The position numbers and the translations under genes are program-made. From positions 4,241,279 through 4,305,278 of the forward strand of contig AP025583.1 of NCBI GenBank assembly GCA_022846095.1: a stretch of DNA of 64,000 bases, in the 5' to 3' direction. The notes under the pieces are model-generated. The model searched no databases and had not been told where the DNA came from. It saw nothing but the letters and a program-made list of their open reading frames with translations. Shown here in pieces: positions 55,714-63,922 of this stretch (positions within the stretch are counted from its first letter, which is position 1; each line of letters begins with the position of its first letter). The DNA comes from Oscillospiraceae bacterium. Lineage in GTDB: Bacteria; Bacillota; Clostridia; Oscillospirales; Oscillospiraceae.

Positions 55714-56087
55714 CGGCGGAGATACTGGCGTGGCTGGGGGGAGATCCCCGGCGCATCACCCTCTTCGAGGCGGTGGAGGCCGCTGTCCTGGCCCTGGGGG
55801 AGAGCGCTCCGGCGGTGGCCAAGACCCAGATCTCCTGGGGCAACCCGAAAAAGTTCGCCATGCTCTCCCTGCCCCGCCGGGCGGGGGCGGGCGGCCTCAT
55901 TCTGACGCTGGGGCTGGGCCGCCGGGCGGAGGACCCCTGTGTCTTTCAGGCCGTGGAGCCCTATCCCGGCCGCTGGACCCACCATATCGCCCTGGCCGGT
56001 CCGGAGGACGTGGACAACGCCGTCCGCGCCCTGCTGGCCGAGGCCTACACCTTTGCTCTGAACAAAAAGAGGAGGACCTACCGATGA
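55710..56087 (+). CDS. DUF5655-like protein
   Basis: This 125-residue protein reads AVEAAVLALGESAPAVAKTQ then ISWGNPKKFAMLSLPRR, a pattern of the DUF5655/DUF1801 group of small unknown-function domains. ATG 55710 overlaps the MATE stop (ATGA), and its own stop overlaps the start of the SLH gene, so three genes are translated in a chain. The role is unknown. Confidence 0.8.
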   Translation: MTAEILAWLGGDPRRITLFEAVEAAVLALGESAPAVAKTQISWGNPKKFAMLSLPRRAGAGGLILTLGLGRRAEDPCVFQAVEPYPGRWTHHIALAGPEDVDNAVRALLAEAYTFALNKKRRTYR

Positions 56088-57160
56088 AAAAACAGACCCT
56101 CCGCCGCGCCGCCGCACTGGCGCTGTGCGCCCTGCTCTGCCTGCTGCCCGCCGCCGCCTCGGGCATGGGCTCCTTCACCACGGACGGCCCCTACGCCCCC
56201 TTCTCCGACCTCGTGCCCGACGGCTGGTACTTTGACGACGTGTGCACCGTGCGTTCCCTGGGCATTATGGACGGCAAGCCCGGCGGCCTCTTCGACCCCA
56301 TGGGCTCCCTCTCGGTGGCCGAGGCGGTGACCATGGCGGCCAAGACCCGCTCCATCTACGCCGGCGGCGGCTTCACCCCCGGCGGGGAGCCCTGGTACCA
56401 GAACGCGGTGGGCTACGCCCTGTCCGCGGGCATCGTGGCCGCCGGGCAGTTCACCGACTACACCCGGCCCGCCACCCGCGCCGAGATGGCCGTCCTCTTC
56501 GCCCGGGCCCTGCCCGCGCGGGAGTACGGGCGCCTCAACCGCGTCGCCGCCATCCCCGACGTGGGCGCGGACACGGCCTATGCCGATGAAATCTACCTGC
56601 TGTACTCCGCCGGGGTGCTGACGGGGGACGAGCGCGGGGCTTTCTCCCCCGCGGCGGAGGTCACCCGGGCTGAGGCCGCGGCCATCATCGGCCGGGCCGC
56701 CCTGCCGGAGCGCCGCCGCAGCGTAAATCTTTCCACACCGGCCGCCGGGATTGTGGAAAAAACCGCGGACTTCTCTGTTTCCCTGCCCGCCGGATGGACC
56801 AGGGAGGACCCGGCGGACGGGTACACCCAGCTCTACGCCCAGTCCGCCGACGGCGGGTCCAATATTTACGTCCTCAAATACGCCAAGGCGGACTACCCCG
56901 GCGCGGACGCCGCCGCCGTGGCGGGGGGCTTTTTGAACCTCCAGTCCGCCCAGGCGGGGTACGCCCTGAACGAGGCCCCCGCCGACGCCATCTTCCGGGG
57001 CCTGCCGGGGGTTGCCTTCTCCTTCACCCTGACGGAGAACGGCGCGGTTTCCCTCTACCGGGGCTACGTTGTGGAAAACGCCTCCGCCTGGTTCATCCTG
57101 CTCTCCGGCGGCGCTTCGGCGGGCCGTGAGGTACTGTACACACTGGATCTGGCGCTGTAG
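56084..57160 (+). CDS. Secreted SLH-domain protein
   Basis: This 358-residue protein has a signal peptide (MKKQTLRRAAALALCALLCL then LPAAASG). SLH repeats follow: FSDLVPDGWYFDDVCTVRSL with SVAEAVTMAAK, then the WYQNAVGYALSAGIV repeat with TRAEMAVLFARAL, and IPDVGADTAYADEIYLLYSA with TRAEAAAIIGR. SLH domains bind pyruvylated wall polymers. The last 120 residues form an unknown domain. The next gene is a paralog of like layout. ATG 56084 follows AGGAGGACC. Confidence 0.9.
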   Translation: MKKQTLRRAAALALCALLCLLPAAASGMGSFTTDGPYAPFSDLVPDGWYFDDVCTVRSLGIMDGKPGGLFDPMGSLSVAEAVTMAAKTRSIYAGGGFTPGGEPWYQNAVGYALSAGIVAAGQFTDYTRPATRAEMAVLFARALPAREYGRLNRVAAIPDVGADTAYADEIYLLYSAGVLTGDERGAFSPAAEVTRAEAAAIIGRAALPERRRSVNLSTPAAGIVEKTADFSVSLPAGWTREDPADGYTQLYAQSADGGSNIYVLKYAKADYPGADAAAVAGGFLNLQSAQAGYALNEAPADAIFRGLPGVAFSFTLTENGAVSLYRGYVVENASAWFILLSGGASAGREVLYTLDLAL

Positions 57161-57228
57161 TCCCTTGACCTTTCTTCGGATCTGATATAAACTAGATATA
57201 TTATGAAGAACGGAAAGGTGTGTGGCCT

Positions 57229-58356
57229 ATGTTCCGGCAAAAACGGCGTTTCCTTTCCCTGGCGTTGGCCCTGGCGCTCTCCTGTTCCCTGATCCTGGCC
57301 CCCTCCCAAGCGGCGTCCTCCGGCATGTCCAATTTCCAGAAGGCGGCGGAGTACACCGCCTTCCCCGACGTGGACCCGGCGGCCTGGTATGCCGCCGACG
57401 TGCAGAAGGCCGTGGAGCTGGGCATCCTCACCGGCAAATCCGGCGGCACCTTCGACCCCACCGCGCCCCTCACCCTGGCCGAGGCGGTGACCATGGCGGC
57501 CAAGGTGCGCTCCATCTACGAGGGGGGCGGCTTCACCCCCGGCGGCTCCCCCTGGTACCAGAACGCGGTGAACTACGCCGTGCAAAAGAACATCCTGGCC
57601 CAGGACGAGTTCACCGACTTCACCGCCCTGGCCACCCGCGCCCAGATGGCGGGCATTTTTGCCTACACCCTGCCCTACAGCGACACCCCCCGCATCAACC
57701 GCATCGTCAACATCCCGGACGTAAACGCGGACACGCCCTACGTGGACGGCATCTACCTGCTGTATAACGCCGGCATCGTCACCGGCGACGCCACCGGCGC
57801 CTACAAGCCCGGCGACAACATCACCCGGGCCGAGGCCGCCGCCATCATCAACCGCCTGGCCCTGCCGGACAGCCGCAAGGTTCTGAATCTCTCCACGCCC
57901 CCGGCGGGCACGGCCTACGAGGATCCCGACGGCGCCTTCCGCATGTACCTGCCCGACGGCTGGACCGTGGAGCAGAGCGACAAGCAGGAGGGCTACTCCA
58001 ACGTCTACTTTGACATGCCCACCGGCTACGGCTACGTGGCCGTCACGGGCATTACCGACAAGACCATCCTCAGCTACCCCGTCACCACTCTGGCCGGGGC
58101 CGATATGGCCACGCTGAAGGAGTCCCACCCCGAGGTGGTGTACGAGCTGTACGGCACCTCCCTCTTCCGGGGCTTGTACAGCTGCTCGGCGGAGTTCACC
58201 TCCACCCAGGACGGGGAGGAGCTGTACTTCTACCACATCTACGTGGACGCCGGGGACGCCTACTACGAGCTGCAGCTGGGCGGCAGCACCCGCATGACCG
58301 CCGCGGAGTGGGACGCCTGCTGGGATCTGGCCTACTCCTTCGATCTGGCGCTGTAA
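57229..58356 (+). CDS. Secreted SLH-domain protein, paralog of the previous gene
   Basis: This 375-residue protein has a signal peptide (MFRQKRRFLSLALALALSCS then LILAPSQA) and three SLH repeats: FPDVDPAAWYAADVQKAVEL, WYQNAVNYAVQKNILAQDEF and IPDVNADTPYVDGIYLLYNA. A C-terminal domain follows, with words shared with the previous protein (VLNLSTPPAG, and the end FDLAL versus LDLAL). The two arose by tandem duplication. A weak promoter TTGACC, 15 bases, TATAAA (57165-57191) stands between them. I prefer ATG 57229 over GTG 57220 because of its spacing from GGAAAGG. Confidence 0.9.
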   Translation: MFRQKRRFLSLALALALSCSLILAPSQAASSGMSNFQKAAEYTAFPDVDPAAWYAADVQKAVELGILTGKSGGTFDPTAPLTLAEAVTMAAKVRSIYEGGGFTPGGSPWYQNAVNYAVQKNILAQDEFTDFTALATRAQMAGIFAYTLPYSDTPRINRIVNIPDVNADTPYVDGIYLLYNAGIVTGDATGAYKPGDNITRAEAAAIINRLALPDSRKVLNLSTPPAGTAYEDPDGAFRMYLPDGWTVEQSDKQEGYSNVYFDMPTGYGYVAVTGITDKTILSYPVTTLAGADMATLKESHPEVVYELYGTSLFRGLYSCSAEFTSTQDGEELYFYHIYVDAGDAYYELQLGGSTRMTAAEWDACWDLAYSFDLAL

Positions 58357-58366
58357 ACGGTTTGGA

Positions 58367-58404
58367 AACCCGGCCGCCCGGCCATCGGGCGGCCGGGTTT
58401 TTCC
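58367..58404 (+). terminator. Terminator after the second SLH gene
   Basis: A 14-bp stem AACCCGGCCGCCCG with its complement (loop GCCAT) is followed by TTTTTCC. Confidence 0.88.
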
Positions 58405-58432
58405 TGCCTGTGGGCGGCGGGCGCGGTAAGGC

Positions 58433-58461
58433 TTGTCTTTTGCGCTTAAATCAGATATAAT
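58433..58461 (+). promoter_or_regulatory. ychF promoter
   Basis: TTGTCT (58433-58438), 17 bases, TATAAT (58456-58461), 36 bases before the ATG. Confidence 0.8.
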
Positions 58462-58497
58462 AGCGGAGCTAATTTACGACAAAGAGGGTAATTTACC

Positions 58498-59592
58498 ATG
58501 AAATTAGGCATCGTGGGCCTGCCCAACGTGGGCAAGAGCACCCTGTTCAACGCCATCACCAACGCCGGGGCGGAGAGCGCCAACTACCCCTTCTGCACCA
58601 TCGACCCCAATGTGGGCGTGGTGGCGGTGCCCGACCGCCGCCTGGACGCGCTGACCGGGCTCTACCACCCCAAAAAGACCACCCCCGCCGTGGTGGAGTT
58701 TGTGGACATTGCGGGCCTGGTGAAGGGGGCCAGCCGGGGCGAGGGCCTGGGCAACAAGTTCCTGGCCAACATCCGGGAGTGCGCCGCCATCGTCCACGTG
58801 GTGCGCTGCTTCGACGACGAGAACATCATCCATGTGGAGGGCTCCACCGACCCCCTGCGCGACATCGACATCATCGAGCTGGAGCTCATTATGGCCGACA
58901 TGGAGATGGTGCAGCGCCGCATCGACAAGTGCGTCAAGGCGGGCAGGTCGGGGGACAAGAAGGCCGCCAGGGAGGGGGAGGTCTTTCAGGCCCTCCAGGC
59001 CTGGCTCAACGAGGGCAAGTCCGCCCGCAGCTACCCCTGCGAGGACGACGAGGCCGAGCTTATCGCCACCAGCGAGCTGCTCTCCCTCAAGCCGGTGATC
59101 TACGCCGCCAACCTGGACGAGGAGGGCTTCTCCGCCAGCCACGAGAACGCCTACTACCGCCAGGTGGAGGAGCGCGCCGCCGCCGAGGGCGCCCAGGTCA
59201 TCCCGGTGTGCGCCAAGCTGGAGGCCGAGATCGCCGAGCTCTCCGGCGAGGACAAGGCCATGTTCCTGGAGGACCTGGGGGTGGCGGAGTCCGGCCTGGA
59301 CCGGCTGGTCAAGGCCAGCTACGCCCTGCTGGGGCTGATCTCCTTCCTCACCTCGGGGGAGGACGAGTGCCGGGCCTGGACCATCACCCGGGGCACCAAG
59401 GCCCCCCAGGCGGCGGGCAAGATCCACACCGACTTCGAGCGCGGCTTCATCCGGGCCGAGGTCATCTCCTTTGACGACCTGATGGCCTGCTCATCCATGG
59501 CCGCCGCCAAGGAGAAGGGGCTGGTGCGCTCCGAGGGCAAGGAATACGTGATGCAGGACGGGGACGTGGTGCTCTTCCGCTTCAACGTGTAA
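58498..59592 (+). CDS. ychF: YchF/OLA1 family ATPase
   Basis: This 364-residue P-loop protein has G1 [17 protein letters not shown]2/G3 YPFCTIDPN and [17 protein letters not shown], and a G4 variant near YAANLDE, which favours ATP over GTP as known for YchF. The TGS domain at the end includes [20 protein letters not shown] and [20 protein letters not shown]. It binds ribosomes and is redox-sensitive in other bacteria. ATG 58498 follows AAAGAGGG. Confidence 0.96.
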   Translation: MKLGIVGLPNVGKSTLFNAITNAGAESANYPFCTIDPNVGVVAVPDRRLDALTGLYHPKKTTPAVVEFVDIAGLVKGASRGEGLGNKFLANIRECAAIVHVVRCFDDENIIHVEGSTDPLRDIDIIELELIMADMEMVQRRIDKCVKAGRSGDKKAAREGEVFQALQAWLNEGKSARSYPCEDDEAELIATSELLSLKPVIYAANLDEEGFSASHENAYYRQVEERAAAEGAQVIPVCAKLEAEIAELSGEDKAMFLEDLGVAESGLDRLVKASYALLGLISFLTSGEDECRAWTITRGTKAPQAAGKIHTDFERGFIRAEVISFDDLMACSSMAAAKEKGLVRSEGKEYVMQDGDVVLFRFNV

Positions 59593-59599
59593 AGCGCAT

Positions 59600-59640
59600 A
59601 AAAAAGCGGGGCCGGAAACATCCGGCCCCGCTTTTTTCCG
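59600..59640 (+). terminator. ychF terminator
   Basis: A 17-bp stem AAAAAAGCGGGGCCGGA with its complement (loop AACA, 59600-59637) with T-runs on both strands. Confidence 0.92.
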
Positions 59641-59643
59641 CCT

Positions 59644-59822
59644 TGATTGTCAAATGAATCGATTGTTAAATGATTGACAATCTGCCCCGGCGGTGCTATA
59701 CTCTCTCTTGGTTAAAACTTTAACAATGTGATCCCTTCACCCTTTGCGCGGGACAGCGGCTTTTTACCGCCGCCCCGCGCTTTTTCCCGCAACATATCCC
59801 GCGCGGACGCTGCATATACATT
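59644..59822 (+). promoter_or_regulatory. spoIIID upstream region: sigma-A-like and sigma-E-like promoters with repeated words
   Basis: TTGACA (59674-59679), 17 bases, TATACT (59697-59702) is a strong sigma-A-type promoter. GATTGTCAA (about 59645-59653) and TTGACAATC (59674-59682) are a perfect inverted pair with a third related word CGATTGTTAA between them. A GTTAAA/TTTAAC pair lies at 59711-59724. Nearer the gene, ACATATC (59792-59798), 16 bases, TATACATT (59815-59822) resembles sigma-E elements. Confidence 0.5.
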
Positions 59823-59858
59823 TGAGCAGTGAGAAACAATTGCGGGGAGTGTTGCTGT

Positions 59859-60107
59859 TTGAAAGGGAACATCGAGGAGCGCGCCTGCCAACTGGCGCTT
59901 TACATCATAGAGAATAAGGCGACGGTGCGCGCGGCGGCCCAGAAATTCGGCATCAGCAAATCCACGGTCCACAAGGACCTCTCCGAGCGCCTGCCCGCGT
60001 TCAACAAGCCCCTCTACCAGCAGGTAAAAGGGGTGCTGGACGAGAACAAGGCCGAGCGCCATATCCGGGGCGGAATCGCCACCCGCAAGAAGTACAGGGG
60101 CACCTGA
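59859..60107 (+). CDS. spoIIID: Stage III sporulation protein D (transcription factor)
   Basis: This 82-residue DNA-binding protein controls mother-cell genes between the sigma-E and sigma-K phases. It reads IEERACQLALYIIENKATVR then AAAQKFGISKSTVHKDLSER, the helix-turn-helix, and ends ENKAERHIRGGIATRKKYRG; all are near-identical to known SpoIIID. I use TTG 59859 after GGGGAG, matching the usual MKGNIEERA start; the upstream ATG would add 10 unrelated residues. It is a single gene closed by a strong terminator. Confidence 0.96.
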   Translation: MKGNIEERACQLALYIIENKATVRAAAQKFGISKSTVHKDLSERLPAFNKPLYQQVKGVLDENKAERHIRGGIATRKKYRGT

Positions 60108-60118
60108 GGCAGACAGAT

Positions 60119-60160
60119 AAAAGCGCCCGCCCGGTTAAAAAAACCGGGCGGGCGCTTGCG
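60119..60160. terminator. Terminator between spoIIID and the convergent small gene
   Basis: A 16-bp stem AAGCGCCCGCCCGGTT with its complement around an A-rich loop (60120-60157). It would serve both strands. Confidence 0.85.
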
Positions 60161-60166
60161 CGCGTC

Positions 60167-60496
60167 TTATAGCAGCACAAATTTGACCACGAACACCAGC
60201 GCCATGCACACGATGGCGGCGGTGGCGGCAAAGTCCAGCGCCAGGCCGCGGCGCGCCCGCCGGGCGGTACGCCCGCCGGGGGCGGGGCAGGGGGGCGTCT
60301 GCTCCGGCGCCTCGTCCGGCGCCTCGGGGCGGCGGTAGTCCTCCAGGTTGAGCACCTTGCCCCCCTGGGGGCGGCGGGGAGCGCGGGGCAGGCAGGTGTA
60401 ATAAACCGCGGCTGTGCCGCCGCTGGCCTGTTCGGCCCCGGCCTGGCCCCAGACGGTGAGGCGTTTTGCGTCGATATTCACAAACCTTGTCTCCAT
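60167..60496 (-). CDS. SOS-controlled small protein with a C-terminal membrane anchor
   Basis: This 109-residue protein has a polar, proline- and arginine-rich body (starting METRFVNIDAKRLTVWGQAG) and one membrane segment at the very end (FAATAAIVCMALVFVVKFVL), so it is likely tail-anchored with the body in the cytoplasm. No family is recognised. The promoter 150 bases upstream has two LexA boxes, so DNA damage should induce it. SOS-induced small membrane proteins in other bacteria (SulA-independent YneA, SidA, DidA) block division; a similar role here is inference. ATG 60496 follows GGGAGG. Confidence 0.75.
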   Translation of the reverse strand: METRFVNIDAKRLTVWGQAGAEQASGGTAAVYYTCLPRAPRRPQGGKVLNLEDYRRPEAPDEAPEQTPPCPAPGGRTARRARRGLALDFAATAAIVCMALVFVVKFVLL

Positions 60497-60626
60497 GGCG
60501 AGCCCTCCCAGTTCTTTTGTCTGCCTGTATCTTACCGCAGCCGGCGTCCGATAGAACGGACTTTTCCCGGGCGATTTACTATATAGACGTCGGATGGGGT
60601 CCTTTTGTTTCCCGCACTGCTATTTT

Positions 60627-60674
60627 AGAACTTCCGTTCGAGTTAAGTATACAACGTATGTTCTAGTTTTGCAA
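60627..60674 (-). promoter_or_regulatory. SOS promoter with two LexA boxes
   Basis: On the minus strand, TTGCAA (60674-60669), 17 bases, TATACT (60651-60646) form a strong promoter. One LexA box, AGAACATACGTTG (60664-60652), fills the spacer. A second, CGAACGGAAGTTCT (60640-60627), covers the start region and has perfect GAAC/GTTC arms. LexA bound at both would block transcription tightly. Confidence 0.85.
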
Positions 60675-60765
60675 GCCCTTTTCCAAAATATTTTCCACAG
60701 AAGGAACCCTTTTTGTGGACGGATCGTCTATAATGGAAGCAAAGCAGAATAAAGGAGGACATGCC

Positions 60766-62910
60766 ATGAAAACGAGACGGTTCCTGTCCCTCGCACTCTC
60801 CCTGGCGCTGGCCTGCTCCCTCTCCCTGCCCGCCGCCGCGGCGGAGGAGACCGCGGATCAGGCCCTCTCCCGCGTCACGGCCCAGGTCAAGCAGACCCTG
60901 TCCATCGGCGGTGAATATGACGAATTCTACGGCAGCTCCTATCAAAACGTCCTGTCCACGGTGTGGTCCCTGAACTGGAGCGCCAAGGACGGCTCCAGCC
61001 TCTACGTGGAGGCGGAGGACGACGGCACCGTGCTCTTCTGCCACCGCGGCGATCCCGACTACGCGGGCGGCGGGTACGATCCCGCCTTCCCGTCCCTGGA
61101 CCGCGCGCAGGCCCAGGCGCTGGTCCAGGCTTTTCTGGACAAGGTGCTCCGGGCGGGGCTGGAGTCCGCCCGCTTTGACGAGGGCGGCAGCTCCGGCAGC
61201 CAGCGCAGCTCCTACCGCTTTACCGGGACCATTCTCCTGAACGGGATCCCCTCGCCCCTGCGCTTCTCGGCCGGCGTGCGCGCCTCCGACGGGGCGGTCA
61301 CCGATTTCAGCCGGGACAGCACCGGGCAAACTTACCTGGGCGGCGTGCCCGCCGCCGACGCGGCCGTCTCCCGGGACGAGGCCCTCTCCCTGCTCAAGTC
61401 CACCCTTTCCCTGCGGCTGGAGTACGTGCGCCCCGAGGGGGAGGACACCGCCGTGCTGCGCTACCTGCCCGAGGCGGGGGATTCCTACTACGTGGACGGG
61501 GGGAGCGGGGAACTGGTCAACCTGTCCGAGCTCTACCGGGCGCTGGAGAAGGACGGCAGCTTCTACAATACCGCGGCGGGCGGCGGCGCCGCCCCCACCC
61601 CGGCGCCCACAGAGGCGGCGGCCGACGCCGGGGCCGCCCTCACCGCCGCCGAGCAGGCGGGGATCGAGAAGCTGGAGGGCGTGCTCTCCCGTGAGGCCCT
61701 GGACGCCAAGGTGCGCGCATACGCCGCCCTGGGGCTGGAGGGGTACGCCCTGACCAACACCTCCTACGCGGTGGACCGGGAGACCGGGGCGGTGACCGCC
61801 TCCCTGCGCTACGTCCGCCAGGCGGAGGAGGGCTCCTGGCGGCGCACAGCCACCGTGGACGCCAAGAGCGGGGCGCTGCTCGCCCTCTCCGGCTCCATGC
61901 CCTACGACGAGAACCGCGCGGCCGCCCTCACCGCCGGACAGGCCCAGTCCAAGGCGGAGGCCTTCCTCAAGGCCCTGTGGGGCGCGCAGTTTGCCAAGAC
62001 CGGCCTGTACGACCAGGTGGCGGACGTGAGCCGCGGGCGGTACACCTTCACCTTCGCCCAGAAGGCCAACGGCTACTTCTTCCCGGAAAATATTATCACC
62101 GTGGGCGTGGACGTGCTGGACGGCTCCATCTGCGCCTTGCGCCGCAGCTTTGACGACGGGGTGAAGTTCGACGCCGCCAGCGGCCTGGTGGGGGAGGACG
62201 CGGCCCTGGACGCCTGGCTGGCCTCCTTCCCGGCGGAGCTGGCCTACATGTCGGTGCCCCAGGCCCTGGACCCCGACTCCGGCGAGGCCAAACCCCTGCT
62301 GGACATGGGCCTGAGCTACTTCTACGCCCTCAAGCCCGGCTACGCGCTGGGGGAGAACGGCTGCTCCGGCGTGGACGCCAAAACCGGGGCGTGCGTGGCG
62401 CAGGCCTCCTATCGCGAGGCCGCCTACGCCTACGACGATATGGAGGGCCACTGGGCCCAAAAGCAGGTGGAGGCCCTGGCGGACTACGGCGCGGGCTTCC
62501 CCGGCGGCTCCTTCCGGCCCAACGAGGCCCTGACCCAGGCGGATATGCTCACGCTGCTGCTCAGCGCCCAGGGCTACACGGGCCAGGACGCGGACGCCCT
62601 GTACCAGGAGGCCTACTATCTGGGCTTCCTCACCCCGGACCGGCGGCAGGACGGCAAGCAGCTCACCCGGGCGGAGGCGGTGGCCCTGCTGCTGGACGCC
62701 CTGGGCTACGGCAAGGCCGCCCGGCTGGAGGGGATCTACACCTGCGGCTTTGCCGACGCGGCCAGCATCCCGGCGCAATACCGGGGCTACGCGGCCATCG
62801 CCCAGGCCCTGGGCGTGGTCACCGGCGACAGCGCGGGCAACTTCAACGCCAACCGCACCGCCACCCGGCTGGAGGGCGCCCTCATGCTCTACAACTATAT
62901 GAGCCGCTGA
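60766..62910 (+). CDS. Secreted YcdB/YcdC-domain and SLH-domain protein
   Basis: This 714-residue protein has a signal peptide (MKTRRFLSLALSLALACSLS then LPAAAAEE). Two YcdB/YcdC-type repeats cover about residues 25-250 and 300-480, with ALVQAFLDKVLRAGLESARF and AEAFLKALWGAQFAKTGLYD. Three SLH repeats cover the last 180 residues (YDDMEGHWAQKQVEALADYG, then TQADMLTLLLSAQGY and CGFADAASIPAQYRGYAAIA). The YcdB domain function is unknown; the SLH part would anchor it to the wall. ATG 60766 follows AAAGGAGGAC. A TATAAT lies at 60729-60734; no matching -35 is seen. Confidence 0.9.
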   Translation: MKTRRFLSLALSLALACSLSLPAAAAEETADQALSRVTAQVKQTLSIGGEYDEFYGSSYQNVLSTVWSLNWSAKDGSSLYVEAEDDGTVLFCHRGDPDYAGGGYDPAFPSLDRAQAQALVQAFLDKVLRAGLESARFDEGGSSGSQRSSYRFTGTILLNGIPSPLRFSAGVRASDGAVTDFSRDSTGQTYLGGVPAADAAVSRDEALSLLKSTLSLRLEYVRPEGEDTAVLRYLPEAGDSYYVDGGSGELVNLSELYRALEKDGSFYNTAAGGGAAPTPAPTEAAADAGAALTAAEQAGIEKLEGVLSREALDAKVRAYAALGLEGYALTNTSYAVDRETGAVTASLRYVRQAEEGSWRRTATVDAKSGALLALSGSMPYDENRAAALTAGQAQSKAEAFLKALWGAQFAKTGLYDQVADVSRGRYTFTFAQKANGYFFPENIITVGVDVLDGSICALRRSFDDGVKFDAASGLVGEDAALDAWLASFPAELAYMSVPQALDPDSGEAKPLLDMGLSYFYALKPGYALGENGCSGVDAKTGACVAQASYREAAYAYDDMEGHWAQKQVEALADYGAGFPGGSFRPNEALTQADMLTLLLSAQGYTGQDADALYQEAYYLGFLTPDRRQDGKQLTRAEAVALLLDALGYGKAARLEGIYTCGFADAASIPAQYRGYAAIAQALGVVTGDSAGNFNANRTATRLEGALMLYNYMSR

Positions 62911-62920
62911 CCGCGGCGGA

Positions 62921-62965
62921 AAAACGGACTGCCGGCTGAATGGCCGGCAGTCCGTTTCCATTTTA
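62921..62965 (+). terminator. Terminator after the YcdB-SLH gene
   Basis: A 16-bp stem AAACGGACTGCCGGC with its complement (62921-62957) is followed by CCATTTTAG. Confidence 0.8.
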
Positions 62966-62979
62966 GCACCGTTTATGTA

Positions 62980-63362
62980 ACTTAGGCGGATAAGACGCAC
63001 CGTGTCATTGCGAGGAGGCCCCGCGGGGCCGACGCGGCAATCCGCTCCTTTTTTCGGAGGCCGGGCCTCCGGCGGCGGGATTCTTTGCTTGCAAAGAACC
63101 CCGGGAAGAAACAACCAGGGCTTCGGCCCTGGACCCAAGGGCCCGGCGGCGGTGCGGTTCAGGTAACCTGCAAAATTTGATAGCGCTCAGGGCTCGGTTC
63201 GGCCTGGCACTTGAGGTGAATAGGGCTGCCGCCCCTGCGGCACATGACCCGCCCAGACTTGATAATAGTTGCTATTCAAGAAGTGCCTGAAAAGCCGCAT
63301 GTACTGCCATGCCCCGTTTATCGCTTGGCACTCGTAGGGGCGATTCACGAATCGCCCGCCCG
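62980..63362. repeat. Composite intergenic repeat, full inverse copy (A-C-B order)
   Basis: It starts with TTAGGCGGATAAGACGC. Module A (GTCATTGCGAGGAGGCCCCG...CGGCAATCCG, 63004-63047) follows, then the long module (63057-63335) with GGAGGCCGGGCCTCC, TTCTTTGC/GCAAAGAA and CCAGGGCTTCGGCCCTGG. The palindrome module GGGGCGATTCACGAATCGCC (63338-63358) ends it. It is the mirror of 14600-15025. No gene is supported in 62911-63377. Confidence 0.87.
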
Positions 63363-63377
63363 CCGGAGGCCGGGCCT

Positions 63378-63788
63378 CTACTTAATCTCCTCAAAGTTAT
63401 GATCCAGCCTCCTGCGCTCCCCGGCGAAGGAGTAGTAGTCCGGCTTGCTGTCGTAAAACAATTCCAGCTCAAAGGACGCGTCCCTGATTACGTCGTCAAA
63501 GAGCTCCGCGTTCATGCAGTAGTGGTCGGCAGCGGGGTCATACCAGTACAGGGTGCTCCCGCACACCGAGCAGAACCCCCGCCCCACGTCCTCGTCCTGA
63601 TAGGTGGTGATGAATTCCCGCCCCTGCAGGAACGCCACGTTCTCCCCCGGCCCCGGGTCCACGGAGAGCACCGGTCCCGAATTCATGCGGCGGCAGGTGC
63701 CGCAGTGGCAGGTATAGACGAACCTGCCGTACTCCTTGAGTTCAATCTGCACCTTGCCGCAAACACAGTGCCCGTGAACATGCTCCAT
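63378..63788 (-). CDS. GFA-fold zinc protein
   Basis: This 136-residue protein has the cysteine layout of the GFA (glutathione-dependent formaldehyde-activating) family: CVCG near residue 8, CHCGTCRR near residue 27 and FCSVCGSTLYW near residue 97, giving two zinc sites. The function in clostridia, which often lack glutathione, is unclear; many GFA proteins bind or activate other thiol adducts. ATG 63788 follows AGGGGTGTTG. It is a single gene. Confidence 0.9.
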   Translation of the reverse strand: MEHVHGHCVCGKVQIELKEYGRFVYTCHCGTCRRMNSGPVLSVDPGPGENVAFLQGREFITTYQDEDVGRGFCSVCGSTLYWYDPAADHYCMNAELFDDVIRDASFELELFYDSKPDYYSFAGERRRLDHNFEEIK

Positions 63789-63881
63789 TTTACAACACCC
63801 CTCTTTTCATTTCGCCCTTACGCGAACCTTTGTTCTATCCTACAGGATCGGCCCCGGGCTGTCAAGGGCCGCACCGCCCGG

Positions 63882-63914
63882 AAAAAACGCAGGCCGGTCC
63901 AAAGACCGGCCTGC
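63882..63914 (-). terminator. Terminator of the jag gene
   Basis: An 11-bp stem GCAGGCCGGTC with its complement (63889-63914, loop CAAA) is followed on the minus strand by GTTTTTT. Confidence 0.88.
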
Positions 63915-63922
63915 ATTTCTGT

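Noticed and set aside
60643-63138. An 831-residue open frame opposite the YcdB-SLH gene
   Set aside because: It spans an SOS promoter and a composite repeat and has no recognisable domain; codon pattern follows the plus-strand gene.
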